64,000 nt of DNA from Micromonospora sp. NBC_01796 (GTDB taxonomy: Bacteria; Actinomycetota; Actinomycetes; Mycobacteriales; Micromonosporaceae): positions 2,046,001 through 2,110,000 of the forward strand of contig NZ_CP109078.1 of NCBI RefSeq assembly GCF_035917455.1, given 5' to 3'. Below the pieces are notes generated by a model. That model had not been told where the DNA came from. It ran no database searches and saw only the letters and a list, made by a program, of their open reading frames with translations. A program made the position numbers and the translations under genes. Shown here piece by piece: positions 37,835-46,513 of the stretch (the stretch's first letter is position 1; every line of letters starts with the position of its first letter).

Positions 37835-39228
37835 CGGACCGGTCCGCTCTCGCTGACCGCCACCGATGGATCCGCCACCGGTCCAGCCTGCGCCTGCGCG
37901 AGCCGGGCCGGGGTCAGGTCGTAGCGCCGCAGCAGCAGCACCGGCAGCCCGACCAGCAGCGCCGGCAGCACGGTGAAACCGAGCAGCACCCCGAGCCGGG
38001 CGGTGTCCGACTGCGCCGCCGCCACCCCCGTGTCCGACGAGACGTAACCGAAGAGCTGCAACACCAGCCCGTAGATGCCCGGCCCGAAGGCCAGCCCGAA
38101 CGTCTCCCCCGCCGTCCACACCCCGGTGAACACCCCCGCCTGGCGACGGCCGGTCCGCGCGGTGTCGTACGCGATGCAGTCCGGGAGCATCGCCAGCGCG
38201 AACACCTGGAGTCCGGCGTACCCGCACCCGATCACCACGATCACCAGGTACGGCAGGACGGCCGGCAGGAGCGGCGCGGCGACCAGCGCCAACGCCCCCG
38301 CAGCGAAGATCAGTGACGCCCGGACGAAGGCCCGCAGCTTGCCGATCCGGGCCCCGATCCTGGACCACAGCGGCATCACCAGCAGAGCCGGTCCGACAAA
38401 CGACACGAACGCGATCGTCGTGCCGCTCTCGCCCGCCTCCAGGACCTGCTCGACGAAGTAGTTGACCCCGGCGAGCACGGTCGCGATCCCGGCCGCCTGG
38501 ATGACAAAACAGGCCAGCAGCAACCGGAAGGGCCGGTTACCCGAGACGACCCGGAGCTGGGCCCGCAGGCTCGGCTCACTCTCGCCGACCGTACCGGCGG
38601 AGGTGCCCCGGGTGCCGAGGAAGGCGCCCACCGCACCGACGACGATCAGCACCGCCACGAACAGCCCCATCCACCGGTGTCCGGGGATGCCCGAGCCACC
38701 GGCGTTGACCACCATCGGCGCGACCGCACCGGAGACCAGGATGGCCACCGCCAGCACCGCGATCCGCCAGGTCATCAGGCGGGTACGTTCCTCGTAGTCG
38801 GCGGTCAGCTCGGCCGGCATCGCCACGTACGGCACCTGGAAAAAGGCGAACGCGGTCGCGGTGGCCAGGAAGGCGAACGCGACGTACCAGCCGGCGTCGG
38901 TGCCGGTGCCGACCGGTCCGACGAACATCGCCGCGAACAGCACCGCCAGCGCCACCCCGCCCACCAGCAGGAACGGCCGGCGCGGCCCCCAGGGCGAGCG
39001 GGTCCGGTCGGAGATCCGCCCGACCACCGGGTTCACCACGACGTCCCACGCCTTCGGCAGCAGGACCAGCAGTGCCGCGATGCCGGCCGCGATGCCCAAC
39101 GTGTCCGTCAGGTACGGCAACAGCACCAATCCGGGTACGGTGCCGAACGCCCCGGTGGCCAGCGATCCGAGCGCATAGCCGGCATGCACCCGGCGGGGCA
39201 GGCCGGTCCCGGCCGGCGAGGCAGTCAT
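37831..39228 (-). CDS. MFS carrier, glycoside-pentoside-hexuronide/MFSD2-like family
   Basis: A 465-residue twelve-helix carrier of the MFS_2/GPH type: WDVVVNPVVGRISDRTRSPWGPRRPFLLVG is the family signature loop. This group includes sugar:cation symporters and eukaryotic MFSD2 lysolipid carriers. It is translationally coupled to the PLP decarboxylase, suggesting import or export of that enzyme's substrate or product. ATG 39228 is preferred over the longer frame. Confidence 0.83.
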   Translation of the reverse strand: MTASPAGTGLPRRVHAGYALGSLATGAFGTVPGLVLLPYLTDTLGIAAGIAALLVLLPKAWDVVVNPVVGRISDRTRSPWGPRRPFLLVGGVALAVLFAAMFVGPVGTGTDAGWYVAFAFLATATAFAFFQVPYVAMPAELTADYEERTRLMTWRIAVLAVAILVSGAVAPMVVNAGGSGIPGHRWMGLFVAVLIVVGAVGAFLGTRGTSAGTVGESEPSLRAQLRVVSGNRPFRLLLACFVIQAAGIATVLAGVNYFVEQVLEAGESGTTIAFVSFVGPALLVMPLWSRIGARIGKLRAFVRASLIFAAGALALVAAPLLPAVLPYLVIVVIGCGYAGLQVFALAMLPDCIAYDTARTGRRQAGVFTGVWTAGETFGLAFGPGIYGLVLQLFGYVSSDTGVAAAQSDTARLGVLLGFTVLPALLVGLPVLLLRRYDLTPARLAQAQAGPVADPSVAVSESGPVR

Positions 39229-39369
39229 GGGGCCGAATGCTAACGGCGGTACGCGGTCCGCCCCACCCCCCGAAGATCCGATTCCGACCGCCCGGAAGGT
39301 GTCCGGCCGCGCCACTTGCCCGGTCCCGCGGGAGCGCCACTTGCCCGGTCCTGCGGGAGCGCCGCCTGC

Positions 39370-39678
39370 TCAGTGGTGCGGGAACCAGGCGGCGTTGCGC
39401 AGGTCGACCTTGTCGCCGCGCATCGGGGTGCCCTCGGCGACCAGACTGGCCCGCGCCCGCGACTCGTGCCCCGGCGGCAGCCGGCCGGCCGAGTTCACCA
39501 CCCGGTACCAGGGCACACCGCCACCGTGCCGCTTCATGATCGACCCGACCTGGCGGGCGGAGTTGCGCCCGGACCGGTCGGCCAACGCGTCCGCTATCGC
39601 CCCGTACGACATCACCCGTCCCGACGGGATCCGCTCGACCAGCGCCAGTACGGCCTCGACGTACTCTTCCGTCGTCAC
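39370..39678 (-). CDS. alkyltransferase-like (ATL/MGMT) DNA-binding protein
   Basis: A 102-residue protein with the DNA-binding domain of O6-alkylguanine transferases: IPSGRVMSYGAIADAL and the arginine-finger region RNSARQVGSIM. The active-site PCHR is replaced by PWYR, so it cannot accept alkyl groups. ATL proteins flag alkylated guanine for nucleotide excision repair. It starts at GTG 39678, divergent from proB by 61 bp. Confidence 0.88.
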   Translation of the reverse strand: MTTEEYVEAVLALVERIPSGRVMSYGAIADALADRSGRNSARQVGSIMKRHGGGVPWYRVVNSAGRLPPGHESRARASLVAEGTPMRGDKVDLRNAAWFPHH

Positions 39679-39739
39679 GGATCGCCAGCATATGGGAGCC
39701 GACCGCCGGCCAGCGGCGATAACCGCGCAGAATGGGCGG

Positions 39740-40849
39740 GTGCGTGAAGCAGTCACGGCAGCGCGGCGGATCGTGGTCAAGGTCGGCTCGTCCTCGCTGA
39801 CCACCGCCAGCGGCGGACTCGACACCGATCGGGTCGACGCCCTCACCGACGTACTCGCCGCGCTGGCGGCGGACGGGCGGGAGATCGTGCTGGTCTCCTC
39901 CGGTGCGATCGCCGCCGGTCTCGCCCCGCTGGGGCTGCCCCGCCGACCGCGTGACCTGGCCACCCAGCAGGCCGCCGCGAGCGTCGGGCAGGGCCTGCTG
40001 ATCGGCCGGTACGCGGCCAGCTTCGCCCGGCACGGACGCACCGTCGGGCAGGTCCTGCTCACCGTCGACGACGTCACCCGACGGGTGCACTACCGCAACG
40101 CGTACCGGACCCTGCGCAAGCTGCTCGACCTGCGGGCCGTACCGATCGTCAACGAGAACGACACGGTCGCCACCGAGGAGATCCGGTTCGGCGACAACGA
40201 CCGGCTCGCCGCCCTGGTCGCCGCCCTGGTCCAGGCCGACCTGCTGGTGCTCCTCTCCGACGTCGACGCCCTGTACACCGGCGACCCCGCCAAGCCCGGC
40301 ACCACCAGGATCGAACAGGTGCACAGCACCGACGACCTGGCCACGGTGACGATCGGCCGGGCCGGGCGGGCCGGTGTCGGCACCGGCGGCATGGTCACCA
40401 AGGTCGAGGCGGCCAGGATCGCCACCGGCTTCGGCATCCCGGTCGTGCTCACCGCCGCCCCGCTCGCCGCCGAGGCGCTGGCGGGGGCGTCGGTCGGCAC
40501 CCTCTTCCATCCGGCCGTACACCGGCCCGGTGCCCGGCTGTTCTGGTTGGCCCACGCCACCTCGCCCCGGGGTCGGCTGCACCTCGACCCGGGCGCGGTG
40601 CAGGCCGTGGTGACCCGCCGCAAGTCGCTGCTGCCAGCCGGCATCACCGCCGTCGACGGCACCTTCACCGCCGGTGACCCGGTCGACCTGGTCGACATCC
40701 TCGGCATCCCGGTCGCCCGTGGGCTGGTCAACTACGACGCGGTGGAACTGCCCGGACTGCTGGGGCGCTCCACCGGCGAACTCGCCGCCGCCCTCGGCCC
40801 GGCGTACGAGCGCGAGGTCGTCCACCGTGACGACCTGGTCCTGCTGTGA
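39740..40849 (+). CDS. proB: glutamate 5-kinase
   Basis: A 369-residue enzyme phosphorylating glutamate in the first step of proline synthesis. The amino-acid kinase domain ([62 protein letters not shown]) is followed by a C-terminal PUA domain (about 275-369). GTG 39740 is the start. It is coupled to proA. Confidence 0.95.
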   Translation: MREAVTAARRIVVKVGSSSLTTASGGLDTDRVDALTDVLAALAADGREIVLVSSGAIAAGLAPLGLPRRPRDLATQQAAASVGQGLLIGRYAASFARHGRTVGQVLLTVDDVTRRVHYRNAYRTLRKLLDLRAVPIVNENDTVATEEIRFGDNDRLAALVAALVQADLLVLLSDVDALYTGDPAKPGTTRIEQVHSTDDLATVTIGRAGRAGVGTGGMVTKVEAARIATGFGIPVVLTAAPLAAEALAGASVGTLFHPAVHRPGARLFWLAHATSPRGRLHLDPGAVQAVVTRRKSLLPAGITAVDGTFTAGDPVDLVDILGIPVARGLVNYDAVELPGLLGRSTGELAAALGPAYEREVVHRDDLVLL

Positions 40850-40866
40850 AGAACGAGGAGTTCGAG

Positions 40867-42111
40867 ATGACTGTCAGCGAGCAGGCACGTCGGGCCCGTA
40901 CGGCGGCGAATGCGCTCGCCACCGCGACCCGTACCGCCAAGGACGCCGGCCTGCACGCGATGGCCGACGCGCTGGTCGCCCGTACGCCGGAGATCCTGAC
41001 CGCGAACGAGGCGGACCTGGCGGCCGGACGCGCGGCCGGGCTGTCCGCGGCGATCCTGGACCGGTTGGCCCTCACCTCGGACCGGGTGGCCGCCATCGCC
41101 GCCGCGTTGCGGGAGATGGCCGGGCTCGCCGACCCGGTCGGTGAGGTGGTACGCGGTTCGACCCTCCCCAACGGCCTGGAACTGCGCCAGATCCGGGTCC
41201 CGTTCGGGGTGGTCGGCATCATCTACGAGGCGCGCCCGAACGTGACCGTGGACGCCGCCGGCATCTGCCTCAAGTCCGGCAACGCGGCCCTGCTGCGGGG
41301 TTCCTCGTCGGCGGCGCACTCGAACGCCGCCCTGGTCGAGGTGCTGCGGGACGCGGTCACCGGTGCCGGGCTGCCGGCCGACGCGATCCAGCTCCTCGAC
41401 GCCTCGTCCCGCGACTCGGTCAAGGAGTTGATGCGGGCCCGTGGGCTGGTCGACGTGCTGATCCCGCGCGGCGGGGCGTCGCTGATCCGGACCGTGGTCG
41501 AGGAGTCGACCGTGCCGGTGATCGAGACCGGGGTGGGTAACTGCCACGTCTACGTCGACGCCGCCGCCGACGTGGCGAAGGCCGTCGACATCGTGCTCAA
41601 CTCCAAGACCCAGCGCCTGTCGACCTGCAACACCGCCGAGTCGCTGCTGGTGCACGCCGACATCGCGGACGCGTTCCTGCCGGCCATGCTGGCCGCGTTC
41701 GACACCGCCGGGGTGACCGTGCACGGCGACGACCGGGTCCGGGCCTACTCGGCCGAGGTGGTGCCGGCGACCGAGGAGGACTACGGCACGGAGTACCTGG
41801 CCGCGGAGATCTCGGCCGCCGTGGTCGACTCGCTCGACGTCGCGGTCGAGCACATCCGGCGGTACGGCACCCAGCACACCGAGGCGATCGTCACCGACTC
41901 GGTCGGCGCGGCCCGGGAGTTCGTGGCCCGGGTCGACTCGGCCGCGGTGATGGTCAACGCCTCGACCCGGTTCACCGACGGCGGCGAGTTCGGCTTCGGC
42001 GCGGAGATCGGCATCTCCACCCAGAAGCTGCACGCCCGTGGCCCGATGGGGCTGCCCGAGCTGACCTCCACCAAGTACGTCGTCACCGGCGACGGCCACC
42101 TGCGCGGCTGA
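40867..42111 (+). CDS. proA: glutamate-5-semialdehyde dehydrogenase (gamma-glutamyl phosphate reductase)
   Basis: A 414-residue NADPH-dependent reductase, the second step of proline synthesis. Recognisable segments are [35 protein letters not shown], the catalytic Cys in [13 protein letters not shown], and [30 protein letters not shown] 40867 has GAGGAG 6 bases upstream; a GTG at 40846 overlapping the proB stop would add seven residues. Confidence 0.95.
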   Translation: MTVSEQARRARTAANALATATRTAKDAGLHAMADALVARTPEILTANEADLAAGRAAGLSAAILDRLALTSDRVAAIAAALREMAGLADPVGEVVRGSTLPNGLELRQIRVPFGVVGIIYEARPNVTVDAAGICLKSGNAALLRGSSSAAHSNAALVEVLRDAVTGAGLPADAIQLLDASSRDSVKELMRARGLVDVLIPRGGASLIRTVVEESTVPVIETGVGNCHVYVDAAADVAKAVDIVLNSKTQRLSTCNTAESLLVHADIADAFLPAMLAAFDTAGVTVHGDDRVRAYSAEVVPATEEDYGTEYLAAEISAAVVDSLDVAVEHIRRYGTQHTEAIVTDSVGAAREFVARVDSAAVMVNASTRFTDGGEFGFGAEIGISTQKLHARGPMGLPELTSTKYVVTGDGHLRG

Positions 42112-42158
42112 CCGCCGGGCCCGGTTCACCCGCAGGTCGGGTCCGCCGGCCGACCGGT

Positions 42159-42980
42159 TCAGCGGGCGGCGCGGATGACCAGCAGCGTGGTGTGCACGTC
42201 GAAGGTGTCGCCGTCCTCGCTCGGCCAGCCACCGTCGCTGCGCTGGGTCTCGGCCAGCCGGCGGCGGGCGGCGACCAGCAGCCAGTCGTCCGGGTTGACC
42301 CCGACCCGGACCAGCGCCGACGCCATCCAGGCCACGTCGGCCGGGGACATCTGCGGCAGCCGGTCACCCAGCACGCCCTGGATCCGCGCCGACTCGTAGA
42401 ACAGCTCCTGCCGGTAGAGCACGGCGGCCGACAGCCAACCGGCGGCCAGGAACGACGGCCAGGTGCCGTCGGGCTTCAACCGGTCGGCGATCGCCCTCGC
42501 GGCGGCCTGCACCGACCCGGCGTACGCGCCGCCGACCCGGTGGTCCAGCGGTCCGGCGGCACGGGCGTCGAGCCCGGCCACGGTGAGCCAGAACCCGGCG
42601 TTGGCGGTGAGGAAGAGTTCCGCCTCGGCGTCGCCGGGCTTCGCCCAGTCCGGCGCCTCCCGGGCCAGTGACTCGTCCTCCTCCCAGGTGCCGTCCGGTC
42701 GCTGCCGGCTCGCGAGCCAGTCCAGCGCCTTCCGGGCGGCGGGCCGGTCGAGGGCGCCGAGGTCGTCGAGTTCGGCCAGCCGGAAGCAGGTGGCGTCGAC
42801 CGAGGCGATCCCACCGCCCCAGACCGCGGGCCAGCCACCGTCCGGGGCCGACCCCATCTCGACGTCGCCGATCACCTCCGGCAGGGGTGGTGCGCCGGTA
42901 CGCAACCAGGAGAGTCGAGCCCGGTCCACCGCGTCGCCGTGCGCCACGACAAAGCCGATCGCACCGTCCATGTCCACCAC
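42159..42980 (-). CDS. prenyltransferase/squalene-oxidase-like repeat protein
   Basis: A 273-residue protein with QW-type repeats of the alpha-toroid fold, for example RQRPDGTWEEDES (about 92-104), KPDGTWPSF and QRSDGGWPSEDGDTFDVHTT near the end. Full terpene cyclases are over twice as long and have a DxDD motif, absent here, so this is a repeat protein of unknown activity. The start is GTG 42980 or ATG 42971. Confidence 0.72.
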   Translation of the reverse strand: MVDMDGAIGFVVAHGDAVDRARLSWLRTGAPPLPEVIGDVEMGSAPDGGWPAVWGGGIASVDATCFRLAELDDLGALDRPAARKALDWLASRQRPDGTWEEDESLAREAPDWAKPGDAEAELFLTANAGFWLTVAGLDARAAGPLDHRVGGAYAGSVQAAARAIADRLKPDGTWPSFLAAGWLSAAVLYRQELFYESARIQGVLGDRLPQMSPADVAWMASALVRVGVNPDDWLLVAARRRLAETQRSDGGWPSEDGDTFDVHTTLLVIRAAR

Positions 42981-43103
42981 GGGAGAGAAGGCTACCGGCG
43001 GGAAACTTTCTCTGCCTCGGTAAGTCAGCCGAGGTCAACCAGCCACTCGGCAGGTCCGGTCATAGGCCCCGGTCAATCCGAAACCCGACCACGGATGACC
43101 AAA

Positions 43104-43145
43104 AGGGCTCCTTCCGTACCGAACCTTCGGCACGGAAGGAGCCCT
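43104..43145 (-). terminator. intrinsic terminator of moeZ
   Basis: Arms AGGGCTCCTTCCGT/ACGGAAGGAGCCCT enclose a 14-nt loop. On the minus strand the hairpin is followed by TTTT, the canonical form. It lies 47 bp past the moeZ stop. Confidence 0.88.
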
Positions 43146-43191
43146 CGTCGAACACTGCGCACCCGGAGGGTGACGGTACGTGGTGTGATCC

Positions 43192-44373
43192 TCAGTACGC
43201 CGGCAGCGCCGGGTCGACCTGCTTGATCCAGGCCAGCACCCCGCCCTGTACGTGCACCGCGTCCCGGAACCCGGCCGCCTTCAGCGCCGCCAGGGCCTCC
43301 GCCGAACGGACCCCCGACTTGCAGTGCAGCACGATCTGCCGGTCCTGCGGCAGCTTGGCCAGCGCCTCACCGGAGAGGATGTCGCCCTTGGGGATCAGGG
43401 TCGAACCGGGGATGCGGACGATCTCGTACTCGGCCGGCTCCCGGACGTCGATCAGGAAGTGGTCCTTGCCGGTGTCCTGCCACTCCTTGAGCTCCGAGGC
43501 GGTGATGGTCGAGCCGACCACCGCGTCCTGCGCCTCGGTGGAAACCGCGCCGCAGAAGTCCTCGTAGTCCTCCAGCAGGTCGGTCACCGTGGGGTTCTCA
43601 CCGCAGAGCACGCAGCCCGGATCCTTGCGGACCTTGATCTTGCGGTACTCCATCTCCAGGGCGTCGTACACGGTCAGCCGGCCGACCAGCGGCTCACCGA
43701 TGCCGGTCAGCAGCTTGATCGCCTCGGTCACCTGGATCGAGCCGATCGACGCGCAGAGCACACCGAGCACGCCACCCTCGGCGCACGACGGCACCATGCC
43801 GGGCGGCGGCGGCTCCGGGTAGAGGCAGCGGTAGCACGGGCCGTGCTCGGCCCAGAAGACCGACGCCTGGCCGTCGAACCGGTAGATCGAACCCCAGACG
43901 TACGGCTTGCCGAGCAGCACCGCGGCGTCGTTGACCATGTACCGGGTGGCGAAGTTGTCGGTGCCGTCGACGATCAGGTCGTACTGGCCGAACAGCTCGC
44001 GTACGTTGTCCCGGTCCAGCGCGGTGTTGTGGATCACGACGTTGACCAGCGGGTTGATCTCCCGAACGGTCGCCGCGGCGGACTCCGCCTTCGGGCGGCC
44101 GATGTCCGACTGGCCGTGGATGATCTGGCGCTGGAGGTTCGACTCGTCGACGGTGTCGAAGTCGACGATGCCCAGCGTGCCGACACCGGCCGCGGCCAGG
44201 TACATCAGCGCCGGAGAGCCCAGGCCCCCGGCGCCCACACAGAGCACCCGGGCGTTCTTGAGCCGCTTCTGCCCCTCGACCCCGACGTCGGGAATGATCA
44301 GGTGGCGGGAATAGCGGCGGATCTCGTCAACGGTCAGCTCGGCGGCGGGTTCGACGAGCGGGGGCAACGACAC
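43192..44373 (-). CDS. moeZ: adenylyltransferase/sulfurtransferase MoeZ
   Basis: A 393-residue two-domain enzyme that activates and thiolates small sulfur-carrier proteins. The E1-like ThiF domain (about 1-260) has GAGGLGSPALMYLAAAGVG, the DGTDNFATRY motif and zinc Cys pairs CYRC and CVLC. The rhodanese domain (about 285-393) has active Cys in LHCKSGVRS. GTG 44373 has GGGGAG 6 bases upstream and gives the family's usual N-terminus SLPPLVEPA; ATG 44412 and GTG 44427 are alternatives. Confidence 0.93.
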   Translation of the reverse strand: MSLPPLVEPAAELTVDEIRRYSRHLIIPDVGVEGQKRLKNARVLCVGAGGLGSPALMYLAAAGVGTLGIVDFDTVDESNLQRQIIHGQSDIGRPKAESAAATVREINPLVNVVIHNTALDRDNVRELFGQYDLIVDGTDNFATRYMVNDAAVLLGKPYVWGSIYRFDGQASVFWAEHGPCYRCLYPEPPPPGMVPSCAEGGVLGVLCASIGSIQVTEAIKLLTGIGEPLVGRLTVYDALEMEYRKIKVRKDPGCVLCGENPTVTDLLEDYEDFCGAVSTEAQDAVVGSTITASELKEWQDTGKDHFLIDVREPAEYEIVRIPGSTLIPKGDILSGEALAKLPQDRQIVLHCKSGVRSAEALAALKAAGFRDAVHVQGGVLAWIKQVDPALPAY

Positions 44374-44538
44374 GGTGAACTCCCCGGAATCGATAGTGGT
44401 GTGCCGCGCCATTGTCGCTCGGGACACCGGGCATTGACCATGAGGTGGAACACCTGTCCCGTAAACCGGGGCGGGAATAGCCGGCGGTCGGGCCGCCGTA
44501 CCCCGGGCGGGGAGCCCGGCGGACCACGGAACGGCAGG

Positions 44539-45456
44539 TCAGACCGGCGGTCCCTCGTACCGGCGCCCGTCCAGGTACGGCCACGAGTTGGCCACGCAGC
44601 CGTTGAGGAACAGCGTCTGCTGCTGCATCACCGGTGCCGGCCTGCCCTTGCCCGGACACTGCTCGTGCCCGTGTCCCAACTGGTGGCCGGTCTCATGGTT
44701 GATCACGTACAGCCGGTAGTCGGCCAGCGGCAACTTCGCCGCGACCAGGTAGTCGACCGAGAGCATCCACCGGTTCAGGTTGATGATCACCTTACCCGGC
44801 GTCCGGCACGACGTGTACGGCTCACCGTCGATCCGGATGTCGGTCCCACCGGCGGCGCACATCCGGGCCGCGGTGTCGGCCGTGGCGAGGTAGACGGTGA
44901 AGTCGTAGTTCGAACCCTCCGGCACCCGCTGCAACCGGAGCTGTCCGCTGCCGGTCCAGCTACGCGGGTCGCTCAGGGTCTCGTCCACCGCCGCCGAGAA
45001 CTCCTTCACGTCCTCACCGGAGCCGTCCTCGGTGGCGACCCGGTAGCGCCGCAGCACCCCCGCCTGCCCGGCCACCTTGCCCACACCGGTGCCGTACCGG
45101 AAGGTGTTCTTCCCGGACTGTGGCACCGGGCCGGGCATCCGCAGCAACGGCGGCTTCGGCGACGCCGACGGTGACGTGCCGGGCTTCGCCGGGGGCGTCA
45201 CGGCCGCCTGGGCGGCGTTGACGCCCGCCGGTGGTCCGGTCACCGACAACGGCCGCTCGGCCGCGGTCAACCGGTTGACCAACGGCGGGCCGACCAACCC
45301 GATCAGCACACCCACGACCGCCACGAGAACCGCCGTGACGATAGCGAGCCGTCGTCCGCGCGGAGCTTCCCGCCGCCGGACCCCGCGGTACCGATCCGAG
45401 TCGTTCGCCCTGGTGGCACGGGCTCGGGACCGGGATCGTGAACTGGAAGTGGACAT
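44539..45456 (-). CDS. DUF3152 membrane-anchored putative metalloprotease
   Basis: A 305-residue protein with a basic Arg/Ser-rich cytoplasmic start, one membrane segment (about residues 37-57), a Pro-rich linker and an external DUF3152 domain. The domain has an extended zinc motif HETGHQLGHGHE with a nearby PVMQQQT Met-turn-like segment, as in metzincins. Paired Cys (MCAAGG..SCRTPG; QCPGKG..NGCVAN) suggest disulfides. Substrates are unknown. Confidence 0.85.
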   Translation of the reverse strand: MSTSSSRSRSRARATRANDSDRYRGVRRREAPRGRRLAIVTAVLVAVVGVLIGLVGPPLVNRLTAAERPLSVTGPPAGVNAAQAAVTPPAKPGTSPSASPKPPLLRMPGPVPQSGKNTFRYGTGVGKVAGQAGVLRRYRVATEDGSGEDVKEFSAAVDETLSDPRSWTGSGQLRLQRVPEGSNYDFTVYLATADTAARMCAAGGTDIRIDGEPYTSCRTPGKVIINLNRWMLSVDYLVAAKLPLADYRLYVINHETGHQLGHGHEQCPGKGRPAPVMQQQTLFLNGCVANSWPYLDGRRYEGPPV

Positions 45457-45481
45457 CGTTGACCAGCGTGCCACGTCACGG

Positions 45482-46438
45482 TCAGTAGCGCAGCATTGCC
45501 GTCTCATCCAGTAGGGCAACCACCGCACGGGCGACCGTACGGGGTACCTCGAGCTGGGCCACGTGCCCCACTCCGTCCAGCATCAACAGCCGGCTGTCCG
45601 GGATCACCCGGGCCGCCTGGGGTGCCACCCGGATGTCCACCAGCCGGTCCTGCCGGCCGCCGATGACCAGCGTCGGCGCCTTCACCAGCCGGGCGATCCG
45701 CCACATTGAACCGGCACCCGGCAGGTACGCCCGTACGAAGCTGCTGACCAGACCGCGCAGCGTACGCAGGTAGGCGGCGGCGTAGTGCTCGGCGGTGTAC
45801 CGGATCCGGATCTCCTCGATCGCCTCCCGCCGCCGCTGGTCGTTGATCCGGGTGATGTCCGCCACGCACGCCGTGAGCACCTGCAGGGCCATGTCCTCGG
45901 GCGCGATCTGGGTCAACCGCCGGTACGCGAGCCGCTCCGCCATCGGCACCGCCAGCAGCGGCAGCATCCGGCCCTGCAGTGACCGCCGGGGGTCGAGGAA
46001 GGGCATCGCCGGGGAGATCAGGGTGAGGGTGCGTACGAGGTCGGGACGGAGTCCGGCGACGCGTACCGAGACCGCGCCGCCGAGGGAGTTGCCGAACAGG
46101 TGCACCGGCCCCCGGTCGGCGTACTCGAGATAGCGGATCACCCGGTCGGCGAAGGCGGGCACGGTGTAACTGCGTCCCGGTTCGCTGAAGCCGAAGCCGG
46201 GCAGGTCGATCGCCTGACCGTCGAGCCGGTCGGCGAGCAGGCCGGCCAGGTCGGTCCAGTTCTGCCCGGAGCCGCCCAGCCCGTGGACGTAGAGCGCCGG
46301 CTCGGCGTCCGGGGACGTCGCGGGGGTGTCCCGTACGTAGGTCACCAGACCGTCGAGGAGCACCGGTCGACCGGGCCAGGGTGGTGGACATCCGTCCCGG
46401 CGGAAGAGTTCGTCCGCCCCGAGGGCCGCACGCTTCAT
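45482..46438 (-). CDS. alpha/beta hydrolase
   Basis: A 318-residue alpha/beta-hydrolase. It has the oxyanion segment YVHGLGGSGQNW, the nucleophile elbow GNSLGG (Ser near residue 118), the acid in IGGRQDRLVD and the catalytic His in GVGHVAQLE. The sequence type is close to ester or haloperoxidase-like hydrolases; substrate unknown. It ends 25 bp from the DUF3152 start. Confidence 0.87.
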   Translation of the reverse strand: MKRAALGADELFRRDGCPPPWPGRPVLLDGLVTYVRDTPATSPDAEPALYVHGLGGSGQNWTDLAGLLADRLDGQAIDLPGFGFSEPGRSYTVPAFADRVIRYLEYADRGPVHLFGNSLGGAVSVRVAGLRPDLVRTLTLISPAMPFLDPRRSLQGRMLPLLAVPMAERLAYRRLTQIAPEDMALQVLTACVADITRINDQRRREAIEEIRIRYTAEHYAAAYLRTLRGLVSSFVRAYLPGAGSMWRIARLVKAPTLVIGGRQDRLVDIRVAPQAARVIPDSRLLMLDGVGHVAQLEVPRTVARAVVALLDETAMLRY

Positions 46439-46513
46439 CTATCCAGTGTGCCGCGAACCGGGCCCGGTCCGCCCGTACGCCCCTTATCCACTGATGCGCT
46501 CTCTGACGGGCGC

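Noticed and set aside
43252-45174. Long plus-strand frame over moeZ and DUF3152
   Set aside because: Antisense to two recognisable genes; no ribosome site or protein-like pattern.
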